Below are positions 54,411 to 63,213 of a stretch of DNA of 64,000 nt, one piece after another. A program made the translations under genes and the position numbers. Source of the stretch: Bacillus glycinifermentans (GTDB lineage: Bacteria > Bacillota > Bacilli > Bacillales > Bacillaceae); assembly GCF_001042475.2 (NCBI RefSeq), contig NZ_LECW02000022.1:62001-126000 (forward strand), given 5' to 3'. Under the pieces are notes generated by a model. It worked only from the letters and a program-made list of their open reading frames with translations, was not told the origin of the DNA and made no database searches. How positions within the stretch are numbered: the stretch's first letter is position 1; each line of letters starts with the position of its first letter.

Positions 54411-55757
54411 ATGCCTGTACAAACCAGTTCTAAAAATCGAGTGTTTTTGGAGCAGCAAAATAGAAGAGAATCAAATGCGCGTTCATATCCGAGGCGGTTT
54501 CCGCTTGCCATGCAAACGGCCGAAGGCATTTTCGTGACGGATGCGGATGGAAAGCAGTATTACGACTGCCTGGCAGGTGCGGGTACGCTTGCGCTCGGTC
54601 ATAATCATCCAGTTGTCATTGAAGCGATTCAAAAAATGATCGATGAAAAGCGTCCCCTGCATACGCTTGATATCACATCTGAAATAAAAGAAGAATTCAT
54701 CAGCGAAGTGTTTGCAAGCCTTCCCGAATCATTTGCCAAGCGGGCGAAGATTCAGTTTTGCGGTCCGACAGGCGGCGATGCGATTGAAGCCGCAATCAAG
54801 CTTGTGAAAACGGCGACAGGCAAGAGAAGCATTCTGTCGTTTCAAGGCGGATACCACGGGGCAACTCACGGAACGATGGCGTTAAGCGGCAATTTGTCAC
54901 CGAAAGAAAACGTCCAGGGGCTGATGCCGGATGTTCATTTTCTCCCATACCCTTATGAGTACCGCTGCCCGTTTGGAGCCGGCGGGGAGGAGACTCACCG
55001 CCTGTCAAGCGCATATATCGAAAACGTGCTTGACGATCCTGAAAGCGGCATCCTGCCTCCGGCGGGGATGATTTTTGAAGCCGTCCAAGGCGAAGGCGGC
55101 TCTGTCCCGGCGCGTGCCGAATGGATCAGGGAAATGAGGAGAATCACAAAAGAACGCGGCATCCCGCTGATCATCGACGAGGTGCAGACCGGCATCGGCA
55201 GAACCGGAAAGATGTTTGCGTTTGAACACGCCGGTATCATACCTGATGTCATCGTCCTGTCGAAAGCGATCGGTGGAAGCCTGCCGCTGTCTGTCGTCGT
55301 CTATGACCGGGATCTAGACCAGTGGGCCCCGGGCGCGCACATCGGCACATTCAGGGGAAATCAGATGGCAATGGCGGCCGGAACGGCAACATTAAAATAC
55401 ATGAAAGAAAACGGCATTCTGTCACACGTGGAAAAAGTCGGCGCCAAGCTCATGCAGCATTTACAGGACATACAGCGCCATATTCCCGAAATCGGCGATG
55501 TCAGAGGTCGGGGCCTGATGATCGGAGCAGAAATCGTCTCCCCGCTCCAAAAACAAAGCGCTGCCGGCACCCCGCCGGCCGATCCGGAGCTTGCAGCCAA
55601 GATCCAAAGAAAATGCTTTGAAAAAGGCCTGATCGTCGAAACGGGCGGCCGCCACGGCAGCGTCATCCGCTTTTTGCCGCCTTTGATCGTGACGGAAGAG
55701 CAAATCGACGACATCACAGCGATTTTCAAAGAGGCTGTCTATGAAACTGTCAAGTAA
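54411..55757 (+). CDS. dat: Diaminobutyrate-2-oxoglutarate aminotransferase
   Basis: A 448-aa class III PLP aminotransferase that makes L-2,4-diaminobutyrate from aspartate semialdehyde and glutamate. Marks: NHPVVIEAIQKMIDEKRPLH, the PLP loop CGPTGGDAIEAAIKLVK, IIDEVQTGIGRTGKMFAFE and the Schiff-base lysine in VLSKAIGGSLPLS. It is the RhbA homologue and gene 1 of the siderophore operon. The start is ATG 54411, 7 nt after GGAGGAG. Overlaps the next gene by 17 bp. Confidence 0.92.
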   Translation: MPVQTSSKNRVFLEQQNRRESNARSYPRRFPLAMQTAEGIFVTDADGKQYYDCLAGAGTLALGHNHPVVIEAIQKMIDEKRPLHTLDITSEIKEEFISEVFASLPESFAKRAKIQFCGPTGGDAIEAAIKLVKTATGKRSILSFQGGYHGATHGTMALSGNLSPKENVQGLMPDVHFLPYPYEYRCPFGAGGEETHRLSSAYIENVLDDPESGILPPAGMIFEAVQGEGGSVPARAEWIREMRRITKERGIPLIIDEVQTGIGRTGKMFAFEHAGIIPDVIVLSKAIGGSLPLSVVVYDRDLDQWAPGAHIGTFRGNQMAMAAGTATLKYMKENGILSHVEKVGAKLMQHLQDIQRHIPEIGDVRGRGLMIGAEIVSPLQKQSAAGTPPADPELAAKIQRKCFEKGLIVETGGRHGSVIRFLPPLIVTEEQIDDITAIFKEAVYETVK

Positions 55758-57249
55758 GGAGAGAATCTTCGATTCCCTCTTTATGCACGGCGGCGAACAT
55801 GGAATCGAAGCCTACCGGAAAGCAGTTGAGGCCGTTGTGCACATCTTGTCGGACGAATGGAAGAGGGACGCGGATCCGTACAGCGGAAACATGCCGCGCG
55901 AATTGCACGATCTCATCAAAAAAACATGCTCTTTTCGCGAATCAGGCGAGCCGCTGGAGCGTGTTCTTGAACAATTAAAGGAAGTTTGCTTGCCGCACCG
56001 CATCCGTGTTGAGCATCCGAAATGCATCGCGCATCTTCATTGTCCGCCTGTGATTCCGGCTGTGGCAGCGGAAATGCTGATCAGCGTCATGAACCTGTCG
56101 ATGGATTCCTTTGATCAAAGCGGGGCAGCGTCCTTGATCGAAGAGGAAATGGTGCAGTGGCTCTGCCGGAAATTTCATTACGGCATGGAAGCGGACGGAA
56201 CGTTTACGAGCGGCGGGACGCAGTCGAATCACATGGGGCTGCTGTTGGCGCGCGATGCGTATTGCGAAAAGCGGTGGAACTGGAATGTGCAAAAAGACGG
56301 ACTGCCTCCTGAAGCAGACCGTCTGCGGATACTGTGTTCAAAGGACGCCCATTTCACCGTGAAACGATCGGCTTCACAGCTGGGATTGGGCGAGCGTGCC
56401 GTCGTCCTTGTCGACACGGATGAAAACAAGCGGATGTGCCTCTTCGATTTACAGAAGAAAACAGACATGCTGAAAGACTCCGGTCTTTATCCGTTTGCGC
56501 TCGTTGCGACATGCGGAACGACCGACTTCGGAAGCATTGACCCGCTGTCAGAGCTCGCGGATGCGGCCGGTAGAAGCGGCCTTTGGCTTCACGTAGATGC
56601 GGCATACGGCGGCGCTTTGATCATGAGTAAAATGCGGCGCGATAAATTGGCCGGAATCGAGCGTGCCGATTCTGTCAGCGTTGATTTCCACAAGCTGTTT
56701 TACCAGCCGGTCAGCTGCGGGGCTTTTCTCGTGAAGGACAGGCGGCATTTCCGCTTTATTGATCATCATGCCGCTTATTTGAATCCTGAGGAGGATGAAG
56801 CGGACGGTCTCGTACACCTCGTCAATAAGTCGCTTCAAACGACAAGGCGCTTTGATGCTTTAAAGCTGTTGATCTCGCTGCGCGTCCTCGGCGAAGATGC
56901 ATTTGCCGAAATGATTGACGGAACGTTCGGCTTAGCAGAAGCCGCGGCGCAAAGGATTGCGGCAAACGATCATTTCGAACTGCTGAATCCGCGCCCTGAG
57001 CTGAACGCGGTCGTCTTCCGCTATCTAGCCGGAGACGATGACGAAGAAAGTGATGATGTAAACAAATACGTCCACCGGGAACTGTTTCAAACCGGACGGG
57101 CCGTCATCGCTAAAACGACTGCAGACGGGAAAACGTACTTAAAATTCACGCTTCTTAATCCGAGAACAGCTCTTTATGACATTGAAGACGTTCTTTGCGA
57201 GATCGAAAAGCTTGCAGGCTTATATTTGAAAAGCAGGAGGGTAAAATGA
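55741..57249 (+). CDS. ddc: L-2,4-diaminobutyrate decarboxylase
   Basis: A 502-aa group II PLP-dependent decarboxylase that converts diaminobutyrate to 1,3-diaminopropane. The PLP lysine is in SVDFHKLFYQPVSCGAFLVK, and HVDAAYGGAL, TSGGTQSNHMGLLLARDAY (residues 160 to 178) are typical. RhbB homologue. Its product is the polyamine backbone of schizokinen/rhizobactin-type siderophores. Translationally coupled to dat (overlap 17 bp) and to the next gene (ATGA). Confidence 0.93.
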   Translation: MKLSSKERIFDSLFMHGGEHGIEAYRKAVEAVVHILSDEWKRDADPYSGNMPRELHDLIKKTCSFRESGEPLERVLEQLKEVCLPHRIRVEHPKCIAHLHCPPVIPAVAAEMLISVMNLSMDSFDQSGAASLIEEEMVQWLCRKFHYGMEADGTFTSGGTQSNHMGLLLARDAYCEKRWNWNVQKDGLPPEADRLRILCSKDAHFTVKRSASQLGLGERAVVLVDTDENKRMCLFDLQKKTDMLKDSGLYPFALVATCGTTDFGSIDPLSELADAAGRSGLWLHVDAAYGGALIMSKMRRDKLAGIERADSVSVDFHKLFYQPVSCGAFLVKDRRHFRFIDHHAAYLNPEEDEADGLVHLVNKSLQTTRRFDALKLLISLRVLGEDAFAEMIDGTFGLAEAAAQRIAANDHFELLNPRPELNAVVFRYLAGDDDEESDDVNKYVHRELFQTGRAVIAKTTADGKTYLKFTLLNPRTALYDIEDVLCEIEKLAGLYLKSRRVK

Positions 57250-59018
57250 TGGGGTCTTATCAAGAAATTGCAGAACATGCTACGATGCAAAGCTTTTTAA
57301 ATTGCTATTTGCGGGAGACCGGTATCAATGCGGCAGAAACCCGGACCGGATCCGGGAAGATACTGATTGTGCCGCTTGCGCATCAGCAAATCGAGCTGAT
57401 CGCCCCTGTGAAATATTGGTCGGAAACGGGGAGGCACCTGTTCTCCTTTCCGCTTTATTACAAAATAAATGGGGACGGAAAAGAGCTTCCGCTCGACTAC
57501 GTCACACTCGTCGCCCTCGCGTCAAAAGAATTGCTTCTTCAGCAAAACAACAGGGGCGCAGAGGATGAATTCATGCTCAGGGTGGTGCTGAGCTGCCGCA
57601 ATATCCGTCGCTATGTCGAAGAAAGGGCGAATGATCAGGAAGAGCTGAACGCACCTGACTTTTCCTTTATCGAAGCTGAGCAATCGCTTCTTTTGGGACA
57701 TCTCATGCACCCGACGCCGAAAAGCAGACAGGGGATGACCGATGAAGAAGAAAAAATCTTTTCTCCCGAATTGAAGGGGGAGTTTCAGCTTCACTACTTT
57801 AAAGCGCATGCTTCACTCGTGCTTCATGATTCAGCCGCAGGCACGAAAGCGCCGCTGTTAATTGAAGAAGAACTGGGGAACGACCCATCCGTTGATAAAA
57901 AATGGCTTGAAAAAGAAACAAGGAACCCCGATTTTGTGCTGATCCCGGCACATCCCCTGCAGGCAAAAGCCTTGTTGGATAAACCGTTCGTCAAAAGGCT
58001 GATCGATGAAGGAATGCTTACATACCTTGGAGCAAAAGGACGGACGTTTACGGCGACCTCCTCCGTCCGCACAGTATACAGCAAACGCTCGAGGTTTATG
58101 TACAAATTTTCGGTCCCGATCAAAATCACGAATTCGCTCCGTATCAACAAGCAAAAGGAACTTGACAGGGGCGTTGAGATGGCGCGCCTTCTCGAAACAG
58201 AGCTCGGTGAAAGACTGAAGGACAAATTTCCCGGATTCCGCGTGATCAAGGACCCGGCCTACCTTTCAATCAAAGGAGAAAGCGGAGAGTCCGGATTTGA
58301 AGTCGTGATCAGGGAAAACCCGTTTTATGAAGACGACCGTTCCGCAACACTTGTCGCCGGCTTATGCCAGGACCATGCATACGGAAAAGAATCAAGGCTC
58401 GGTTCGATCATCAAAACGCTGGCAGCCCGGGAAGGACGGCCGACAGAGGATGTGAGCGCCGATTGGTTTGACAAGTATTTGTCCATTTCGTTTGAGCCTG
58501 TCTTATGGCTGTTTGAAACATACGGCCTTGCGATCGAAGCCCACCAGCAAAATGCCGTCATTCGCCTGAAAAACGGCTATCCTGAAACGTTTTATTACAG
58601 GGATAACCAGGGCTATTACTACAGCGAATCAAAGGCGCACATTCTTTCCGGACTTGCCCCGGATTTAAGCGAAAAAAGCGAGACGATCTGCTCAGACGGG
58701 GTTGCCGTCGAAAGGCTGCGTTATTATTTCTTCTTCAACCACTTGTTTGGACTTGTGAACGGGTTCGGGTCGGAAGGACTGATCAAGGAAGAAGCACTGC
58801 TCGCGATGATCAGGGAACGGCTTTTAGAAGCGGAGAAAACGTACGGTATCACCGAATTGACGGACAGCCTGCTGCGCTTTCCGGCGCTTCCGTGCAAAGC
58901 AAACCTCTTGACGCGCTTTTACGACATGGATGAACTGACGGGTTCGCTTGAAACGCAGTCCCGCTACACGTCTGTCGCAAATCCGCTTCTGAGGGAGGCG
59001 GCGGCCGTCCATGAGTAG
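57246..59018 (+). CDS. rhbC: NIS siderophore synthetase (IucA/IucC family), RhbC-like
   Basis: A 590-aa ATP-dependent NRPS-independent siderophore synthetase that joins a carboxylate (citrate) to an amine by an adenylate. IucA/IucC domain marks are LIPAHPLQAKALLDKPF, TSSVRTVYSKRS, FSVPIKITNSLRINK and the C-terminal FhuF-like IEAHQQNAVIRL. Third gene in the order rhbABCDEF. The start is ATG 57246 after AGGAGG; an earlier ATG at 57195 is inside ddc and rejected. Overlaps the acetyltransferase gene by 8 bp. Confidence 0.92.
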   Translation: MMGSYQEIAEHATMQSFLNCYLRETGINAAETRTGSGKILIVPLAHQQIELIAPVKYWSETGRHLFSFPLYYKINGDGKELPLDYVTLVALASKELLLQQNNRGAEDEFMLRVVLSCRNIRRYVEERANDQEELNAPDFSFIEAEQSLLLGHLMHPTPKSRQGMTDEEEKIFSPELKGEFQLHYFKAHASLVLHDSAAGTKAPLLIEEELGNDPSVDKKWLEKETRNPDFVLIPAHPLQAKALLDKPFVKRLIDEGMLTYLGAKGRTFTATSSVRTVYSKRSRFMYKFSVPIKITNSLRINKQKELDRGVEMARLLETELGERLKDKFPGFRVIKDPAYLSIKGESGESGFEVVIRENPFYEDDRSATLVAGLCQDHAYGKESRLGSIIKTLAAREGRPTEDVSADWFDKYLSISFEPVLWLFETYGLAIEAHQQNAVIRLKNGYPETFYYRDNQGYYYSESKAHILSGLAPDLSEKSETICSDGVAVERLRYYFFFNHLFGLVNGFGSEGLIKEEALLAMIRERLLEAEKTYGITELTDSLLRFPALPCKANLLTRFYDMDELTGSLETQSRYTSVANPLLREAAAVHE

Positions 59019-59565
59019 AAGAATCACGTTTCGAAAGGCTGATTACGAAAAGGACGTATCCCTCGTATATCGCTGGATGCAAGAAGAGCATGTGATCCCG
59101 TTTTGGCATTTGGATATGCCGTTTCCGAAATTTGAGGCGCATTTTCACAAAGCGATCACAGACCCTCATCAGACGCTGTACATCGGCTGTATTGACGGCG
59201 TGCCGATGAGCTACTGGGAATCGTACTGGGTCAAAGGGGACATCATCGAACACCATTATGACAATGCGCCATATGATCAGGGCGTCCACCTCTTAATCGG
59301 GGAAAAGGCGTATTTGGGAAAAGGGCTGGCACTCCCGCTTTTGGAAGCGATGGTCAGGCAGCAATTTGAGGCGCCTGAGACGGAGAAGGTGATCGCAGAG
59401 CCGGATATCCGCAATGAAAAAATGATTCATATCTTTGAAAAAGCAGGCTTCCGGCCGGTCAAACCCGTAACCCTTCCCGATAAAACCGGACTATTGATGT
59501 TTTGTGATCGAAAACGCTTTTTTGAAAAGGAGAAAAGACATGAACTCAACATGCAAACAAAATGA
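59011..59565 (+). CDS. rhbD: Siderophore biosynthesis acetyltransferase, RhbD/IucB-like
   Basis: A 184-aa GNAT-family transferase that acetylates the N-hydroxyl-diaminopropane intermediate. Marks: FWHLDMPFPKFEAHF, GVPMSYWESYWVKGD and LIGEKAYLGKGLALPLLEAM, followed by EPDIRNEKMIHIFEKAGF. Coupled to its neighbours (overlaps 8 bp and 26 bp). Gene 4 of the operon. Confidence 0.88.
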   Translation: MSRRITFRKADYEKDVSLVYRWMQEEHVIPFWHLDMPFPKFEAHFHKAITDPHQTLYIGCIDGVPMSYWESYWVKGDIIEHHYDNAPYDQGVHLLIGEKAYLGKGLALPLLEAMVRQQFEAPETEKVIAEPDIRNEKMIHIFEKAGFRPVKPVTLPDKTGLLMFCDRKRFFEKEKRHELNMQTK

Positions 59566-60883
59566 TGTATACGATGTGATCGGCGTCGGCGTCGGGCCTT
59601 TTAATCTCGGCCTCGCTGCTTTAGCTGATTCCGTGCCTGAGATCGATGCGCTGTTTTTTGAACGGAACGACAGCTTTAACTGGCATCCCGGATTGCTGAT
59701 CGAAGGGACGACCTTGCAGGTGCCGTTTTTGGCCGACTTGGTAAGCATGGCCGATGTGACGAGCAAATACAGCTTTTTGAACTATCTCCAAAAGCATAAC
59801 CGGCTGTACTCGTTTTACTTTTTGGAAAATTTCAAAATTCCGAGAGCGGAATATAACCATTACTGCCAATGGGTTGCCGAAAGCCTCGATTCCTGCCGCT
59901 TCGGCATGAACGTTGAGAGCATAGCCCTGGTTGAAACAGTAAACGGCGCTGTCTACGAAGTGCGGGTCGCCGACCAAACGAACGGAGCCGAATCCGTCTA
60001 TTTCAGCAGGCATATCGCGCTCGGCATCGGGACCGGTCCGCACGTTCCGGAACCTTTAAGGGATGCGCTCGGCGGCGAGGTATTCCACTCTTCCGACTAT
60101 TTAATGAAAAAACGCGATGGATTCAAGGGAAAAACGGTTGCCGTCGTCGGCTCAGGCCAAAGCGCGGCGGAAATATTTTACGATCTGGCAGCCGGCGGCT
60201 GCGCCCGGCATGTGAGCTGGCTGACCCGCTCAAAAGGCTTCTTTCCGATGGAATATTCGAATCTCGGCCTTGAATACTTTTCGCCGGATTATATCGATTT
60301 TTTCTATCAGCTTCCGCAATGGAAAAAAGATGAGCTGCTCAGAGAACAAGACTTGCTCTACAAAGGAATCAGCGCGAAGACAATTTCAGACATCTATCAT
60401 CTGCTGTATGAGCGCACAGCCGCCGGCCGCGCCGCCGCCTTTGACCTGCAATCGATGACAGAGGTCAAGCGCATCGAGCGCGCCGCCGGCAGCTTTATTC
60501 TCCATTGCTCGCACCGCGTGAATGAAGAACGGTTCGAGCGCCGGGCTGATGCCGTCATCCTGGCGACGGGCTATAAAGAAAGAATGCCGGAATTTCTCGC
60601 TCCGATAAACGGCCTGATCGAAAAGGATGACAGCGGGCGCTTCGCCGTTACGCGCGATTACCGGCTGAAGACAACGGCCAAAACGGACAGCCGCATCTTT
60701 GTGCAAAACGGGGAGCTGCATACACACGGCGTGGGAGCCCCTGACTTGGGGCTCGGCGCCTACCGCAACTCCGTGATCATCAACCAGCTTGCCGGAAGAG
60801 AAGTATACCCCGTCAGCCATAAAACGGTCTTTCAGACGTTCGGAACGGGGAGCAAAGAGAAAGCAGCCGTGCCAAACGGCTGA
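59540..60883 (+). CDS. rhbE: Diaminopropane N-monooxygenase, RhbE/IucD-like
   Basis: A 447-aa FAD- and NADPH-dependent N-hydroxylase of the lysine/ornithine N-monooxygenase family. Sequence marks: FAD-binding GVGVGPFNLGLAAL, the substrate segment HPGLLIEGTTLQVPF, NADPH site VAVVGSGQSAAEIFYDL and the C-terminal ATGYKERMPEFL. The start is ATG 59540, 7 nt after AAGGAGAAA. It provides the hydroxamate nitrogen. Gene 5. Confidence 0.92.
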   Translation: MNSTCKQNDVYDVIGVGVGPFNLGLAALADSVPEIDALFFERNDSFNWHPGLLIEGTTLQVPFLADLVSMADVTSKYSFLNYLQKHNRLYSFYFLENFKIPRAEYNHYCQWVAESLDSCRFGMNVESIALVETVNGAVYEVRVADQTNGAESVYFSRHIALGIGTGPHVPEPLRDALGGEVFHSSDYLMKKRDGFKGKTVAVVGSGQSAAEIFYDLAAGGCARHVSWLTRSKGFFPMEYSNLGLEYFSPDYIDFFYQLPQWKKDELLREQDLLYKGISAKTISDIYHLLYERTAAGRAAAFDLQSMTEVKRIERAAGSFILHCSHRVNEERFERRADAVILATGYKERMPEFLAPINGLIEKDDSGRFAVTRDYRLKTTAKTDSRIFVQNGELHTHGVGAPDLGLGAYRNSVIINQLAGREVYPVSHKTVFQTFGTGSKEKAAVPNG

Positions 60884-60899
60884 ATAGGAGGCGTTTTTC

Positions 60900-62714
60900 A
60901 TGTTGTTTAAAGACGAATTGAACAAGGTGCTTCATAAGGACAGATGGAAAAAAGTCAATCAGCGGCTGCTTGCGAAAATGCTTTCCGAATACATGTATGA
61001 GGATATCATCAAACCGTCTTTAATTGAGGAAAAAAACGGAATTTCCCGCTATGAGCTGCGGACGTCAGAAGACAAAGCGTACCGGTTTTCAGCGAAGCGC
61101 CGCATGTTTGACAGCTTTGAAGCGCTGTCTGACTCGATCGAAGTGCAAAGGTGTGGACAATGGACGAGCGATGTAAGCGCGATAGAGTTTCTTCTCGACA
61201 TTCAGCCGCATATTCCGATGAGTCCGGATACGGCGGGTCATTTAATCAAAGAGTTCAACCATACGCTGCTTGCCGACGCACATTTGCTGGCGAAGGATGC
61301 GCTTTCGGCGGACGAGCTGACAGAAGCCGATTATGCCGTGATCGAAGGGGAAATGACCGGCCATCCGTGGATTGTCTACAATAAAGGAAGGATCGGCTTT
61401 GGCTATGACGACTACCTCCGCTTCGCCCCGGAAAACCGGAAGGCGGTGCAGCTTTTGTGGATCGCCGTTCATAAAGAATCGGCCACGTTCCATTCGGTCG
61501 ACGGGCTCGATTATGACACGCTGATCAATGAAGAGCTTGATCAAGTGACATTAAAGCAGTTTGCAAACATAATAGAAAAACAGGGTGCCGAGCCAAAAGA
61601 CTACTATTTGCTGCCGGTCCACGAATGGCAGTGGACAAACGCGATCATTCAGCAATTTCCCGAAGAGATTGCATCGGGCGCGATCATCCCTTTAGGAGAG
61701 GGGAAGGACCAATACTTGCCGCAGCAATCGATCAGAACGTTTACAAACATCACCCATAAACAAAAGCATCATATCAAACTGCCGATGAGCATATTAAACA
61801 CGCTCGTATACAGGGGGCTCCCTTCAGAGCGGACGGTCATTGCGCCGAAAATCACGGAGCATATTAAAGGGATCGCCGAACACGATCCGTTTTTAAGAGA
61901 AGAATGCAGGGTCATTCTCCCGGGGGAGAATGCGAGTCTGAACGTGAACCATCCATACTATCATTCTCTTGAAAAAGCGCCGTATCAATATTTGGAAATG
62001 CTCGGCGCCATCTTCAGAGAAAGCATTTACACGTATATGGAAGAAGGAGAGCACCCTGTGACACTTGCATCATTGACATATGCCGATCAAAACGGCGTTC
62101 CTTTTATCAAATGCCTGATCGAAAAGTCGGGGCTGTCGGCAGAAGAGTGGACCGGACAGCTTTTTCAAACGATGATGCCGCCGCTGCTTCACTTTATGTA
62201 CCGGTACGGCACTGTCTTCTCGCCGCACGGACAAAATACGATTCTCGTTTTAAAAGGCTGCAAGCCTCACAGGCTCGCGATCAAAGATTTCGTCGATGAC
62301 GTTAACATCAGCGACCAGCCCCTGCCAGAGCTGGCCGGTTTGACGGATGATTTAAAAGCGGTTCTTAGAAGCGAGCCGCCGGAAGGGCTCGTGCAGTTCA
62401 TTTTCACGGGGCTCTTCATCTGCCATTTGCGGTATGTGGCCAACATTTTGGAAAATCATGATCTGCTTCCGGAAAAGCGCCTCTGGAAAGCGCTCGCTGA
62501 CGCCATTTTGGATTATCAGCGAAAATTCCCTGAGCTGCGCGAGCGCTTTGAGCTGTTTGACTTGTTCAAGCCCGAACTGACGAAGCTTTGCCTGAACCGG
62601 AACCGGATGGTTGACTACGGCTACAGGGACGGAGATGACCGTCCGCATGCGTCCGAATTCGGAAAGGTGACAAACGCGCTTACCCAATTCAAAAAAGAAG
62701 CCGCACAGCTCTGA
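60900..62714 (+). CDS. rhbF: NIS siderophore synthetase (IucA/IucC family), RhbF-like
   Basis: A 604-aa second NIS synthetase that would condense the second arm onto the citryl intermediate. Marks: GHPWIVYNKGRIGFGYDDYL, LLPVHEWQWTNAIIQQF, RTFTNITHKQKHHIKLPMSI, ENASLNVNHPYYHSL and SPHGQNTILVLKG. Start ATG at 60900 after TAGGAGG. Last gene of the operon; a strong terminator follows. No siderophore export or uptake gene is in the cluster. Confidence 0.92.
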   Translation: MLFKDELNKVLHKDRWKKVNQRLLAKMLSEYMYEDIIKPSLIEEKNGISRYELRTSEDKAYRFSAKRRMFDSFEALSDSIEVQRCGQWTSDVSAIEFLLDIQPHIPMSPDTAGHLIKEFNHTLLADAHLLAKDALSADELTEADYAVIEGEMTGHPWIVYNKGRIGFGYDDYLRFAPENRKAVQLLWIAVHKESATFHSVDGLDYDTLINEELDQVTLKQFANIIEKQGAEPKDYYLLPVHEWQWTNAIIQQFPEEIASGAIIPLGEGKDQYLPQQSIRTFTNITHKQKHHIKLPMSILNTLVYRGLPSERTVIAPKITEHIKGIAEHDPFLREECRVILPGENASLNVNHPYYHSLEKAPYQYLEMLGAIFRESIYTYMEEGEHPVTLASLTYADQNGVPFIKCLIEKSGLSAEEWTGQLFQTMMPPLLHFMYRYGTVFSPHGQNTILVLKGCKPHRLAIKDFVDDVNISDQPLPELAGLTDDLKAVLRSEPPEGLVQFIFTGLFICHLRYVANILENHDLLPEKRLWKALADAILDYQRKFPELRERFELFDLFKPELTKLCLNRNRMVDYGYRDGDDRPHASEFGKVTNALTQFKKEAAQL

Positions 62715-62734
62715 TACTGTTTGCGGCTTCCTGG

Positions 62735-62759
62735 GCCCCGCCTGCGGCGGGGCTTTTTT
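62735..62759 (+). terminator. Strong terminator after the siderophore operon
   Basis: GCCCCGCC (62735-62742) / GGCGGGGC (62746-62753) with a TGC loop, then TTTTTT. Confidence 0.95.
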
Positions 62760-63195
62760 ATAGTGTTTTATACATCAATACATGAGGGCCGATATGGGGT
62801 ATTTCATAAACATCGCCCTTTTCGCTGAAACCGAGCCTTTTATAATACTCCTTTACCGATGTTCTTGCATTGCACCATAAAAGGTCCGCTCTTCTTTCGC
62901 GGAGGCGCTCTTCCGCATGGCGGATTAACGCACTTCCCGCTTTTTGCTTGCGAAAGCCTTCAAGCGTTGCCATTCCTCTCAGCTGATACTGAAGGACGCC
63001 TTCAAGATCGGAGCGGGGCGATTTGTGAAAAGAAGCGATGCTGATTAATGTCCCGTCGATAAACCCGCCGAGGTGAAATGTCCCGTCAAGCAAATCTGTT
63101 TCATAGCGGCAGGCATCGGCCGGCTGATTCGGCCGCAAAATGCGATGCCTGATGTCATACGTTTTCTCTGCCGTAATTTCTTTCACTTCGACCAT
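62758..63195 (-). CDS. yitI: YitI, GNAT-family acetyltransferase
   Basis: A 145-aa acetyltransferase (149 aa in B. subtilis). Marks: [39 protein letters not shown] (acetyl-CoA loop) and [20 protein letters not shown]. The start ATG at 63195 follows AAAGGAGGGCC, which sits just after the metH stop, so both are probably in one operon. Target unknown. Confidence 0.87.
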   Translation of the reverse strand: MVEVKEITAEKTYDIRHRILRPNQPADACRYETDLLDGTFHLGGFIDGTLISIASFHKSPRSDLEGVLQYQLRGMATLEGFRKQKAGSALIRHAEERLRERRADLLWCNARTSVKEYYKRLGFSEKGDVYEIPHIGPHVLMYKTL

Positions 63196-63213
63196 ATGAG
63201 GCCCTCCTTTAGA

